Of a stretch of DNA of 64,000 nt, positions 63,896 through 64,000 are shown in pieces (position 1 is the first letter of the stretch; every line of letters starts with the position of its first letter). Both the position numbers and the translations under genes were made by a program. The stretch is taken from NCBI GenBank assembly GCA_902631265.1, contig CACOXX010000001.1, positions 38,458 to 102,457 of the forward strand, read 5' to 3'. The notes beneath the pieces were generated by a model. It was given only the letters and a program-made list of their open reading frames with translations, was not told the origin of the DNA and did no database searches. Source of the DNA: an uncultured Pelagibacteraceae bacterium. Lineage in GTDB: Bacteria > Pseudomonadota > Alphaproteobacteria > Pelagibacterales > Pelagibacteraceae.

Positions 63896-64000
63896 ATTTA
63901 TTCAATTTTATTACGATTTTTCAAGCCCCTACACTTATATAGCACATAAAAAAATCAGAGAAATTCAAAAAAAAAATTCTATAAAATTTATTTATTGTCC
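63888..64000 (+). CDS. DsbA-fold / 2-hydroxychromene-2-carboxylate isomerase-like, 3' end outside window
   Basis: The first 37 codons read MTKFIQFYYDFSSPYTYIAH and then continue KKIREIQKKN. FYYDFSSPYTY at the N-terminus is the signature of thioredoxin-fold glutathione-dependent isomerases of the HCCA/DSBA-like group. The start overlaps the ABA4-like stop by eight bases. Only the N-terminal strand is visible, so function beyond the fold is not certain. Confidence 0.7.
   Translation, partial: MTKFIQFYYDFSSPYTYIAHKKIREIQKKNSIKFIYC

Overview
The window looks like a streamlined marine alphaproteobacterium of the SAR11 clade (Pelagibacterales, Candidatus Pelagibacter-like). This is an inference from the strongly A+T-rich DNA, gaps of usually 0-30 bases, many ATGA/TAATG gene overlaps, very lysine/isoleucine/asparagine-rich proteins, a complete alphaproteobacterial nuo operon, TRAP transport, and linked sulfonate-degradation and APS-reductase genes. 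About 75 features are called, including several genes under 60 codons and two genes cut by the window edges.

Layout. 1-18.0 kb (minus): complex I genes nuoA-N in canonical order, then birA, coaX, RNase J, a DUF1467 protein and proS (cut at base 1). 18.1-25.8 kb (minus): tRNA-Asp and tRNA-Val, a TPR/glycosyltransferase, the protein quality-control set lon-clpX-clpP-tig, and tRNA-Leu with a readable promoter. 25.9-29.1 kb: small genes on both strands, including a DUF1289 protein, a type-5 uracil-DNA glycosylase and a YbgC thioesterase. 29.0-39.2 kb: a catabolic/transport block. An SDR, an NCS1 permease and a TRAP system (with a terminator between dctP and dctQ) lie on minus. Divergent on plus are a GMC oxidoreductase, TerC-like protein, SDR, M23 peptidase, hydratase and a 46-aa membrane protein.

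39.9-42.4 kb is the unusual part. Three copies of a GC-rich 27-base core (two of them inside a 68-base repeat) alternate with four tandem heptamer pairs, each with an 11-base period. These bracket two cargos: exported small proteins, one made of seven GLGG octapeptides, and a zinc-finger/LAGLIDADG endonuclease. Spacings between pairs and cores are nearly constant, giving the order core-pair-cargo-pair-core-pair-cargo-pair-core. I regard this as a candidate cassette-like or tandem mini-element array.

42.4-45.8 kb carries a multi-pass membrane protein, an FkbM methyltransferase, a flavoprotein and MsrB. 45.8-54.4 kb is an organosulfonate/sulfite module: Xsc and SuyAB release sulfite from sulfoacetaldehyde and sulfolactate, a TauE/SafE-type permease could export it, and AprM-AprB-AprA could oxidise it to APS. 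54.5-59.7 kb (minus): HIT protein, p-aminobenzoate genes pabC-pabA-pabB, an MFS transporter and metC. 59.8-64 kb: a 27-aa basic peptide with its own promoter, a Frag1/DRAM-like membrane protein, mnmA, a DUF3553 protein, cysQ, a 49-aa membrane protein, recX, an ABA4-like gene split by a one-base shift in a T run, and the start of a DsbA/HCCA-isomerase-type gene.
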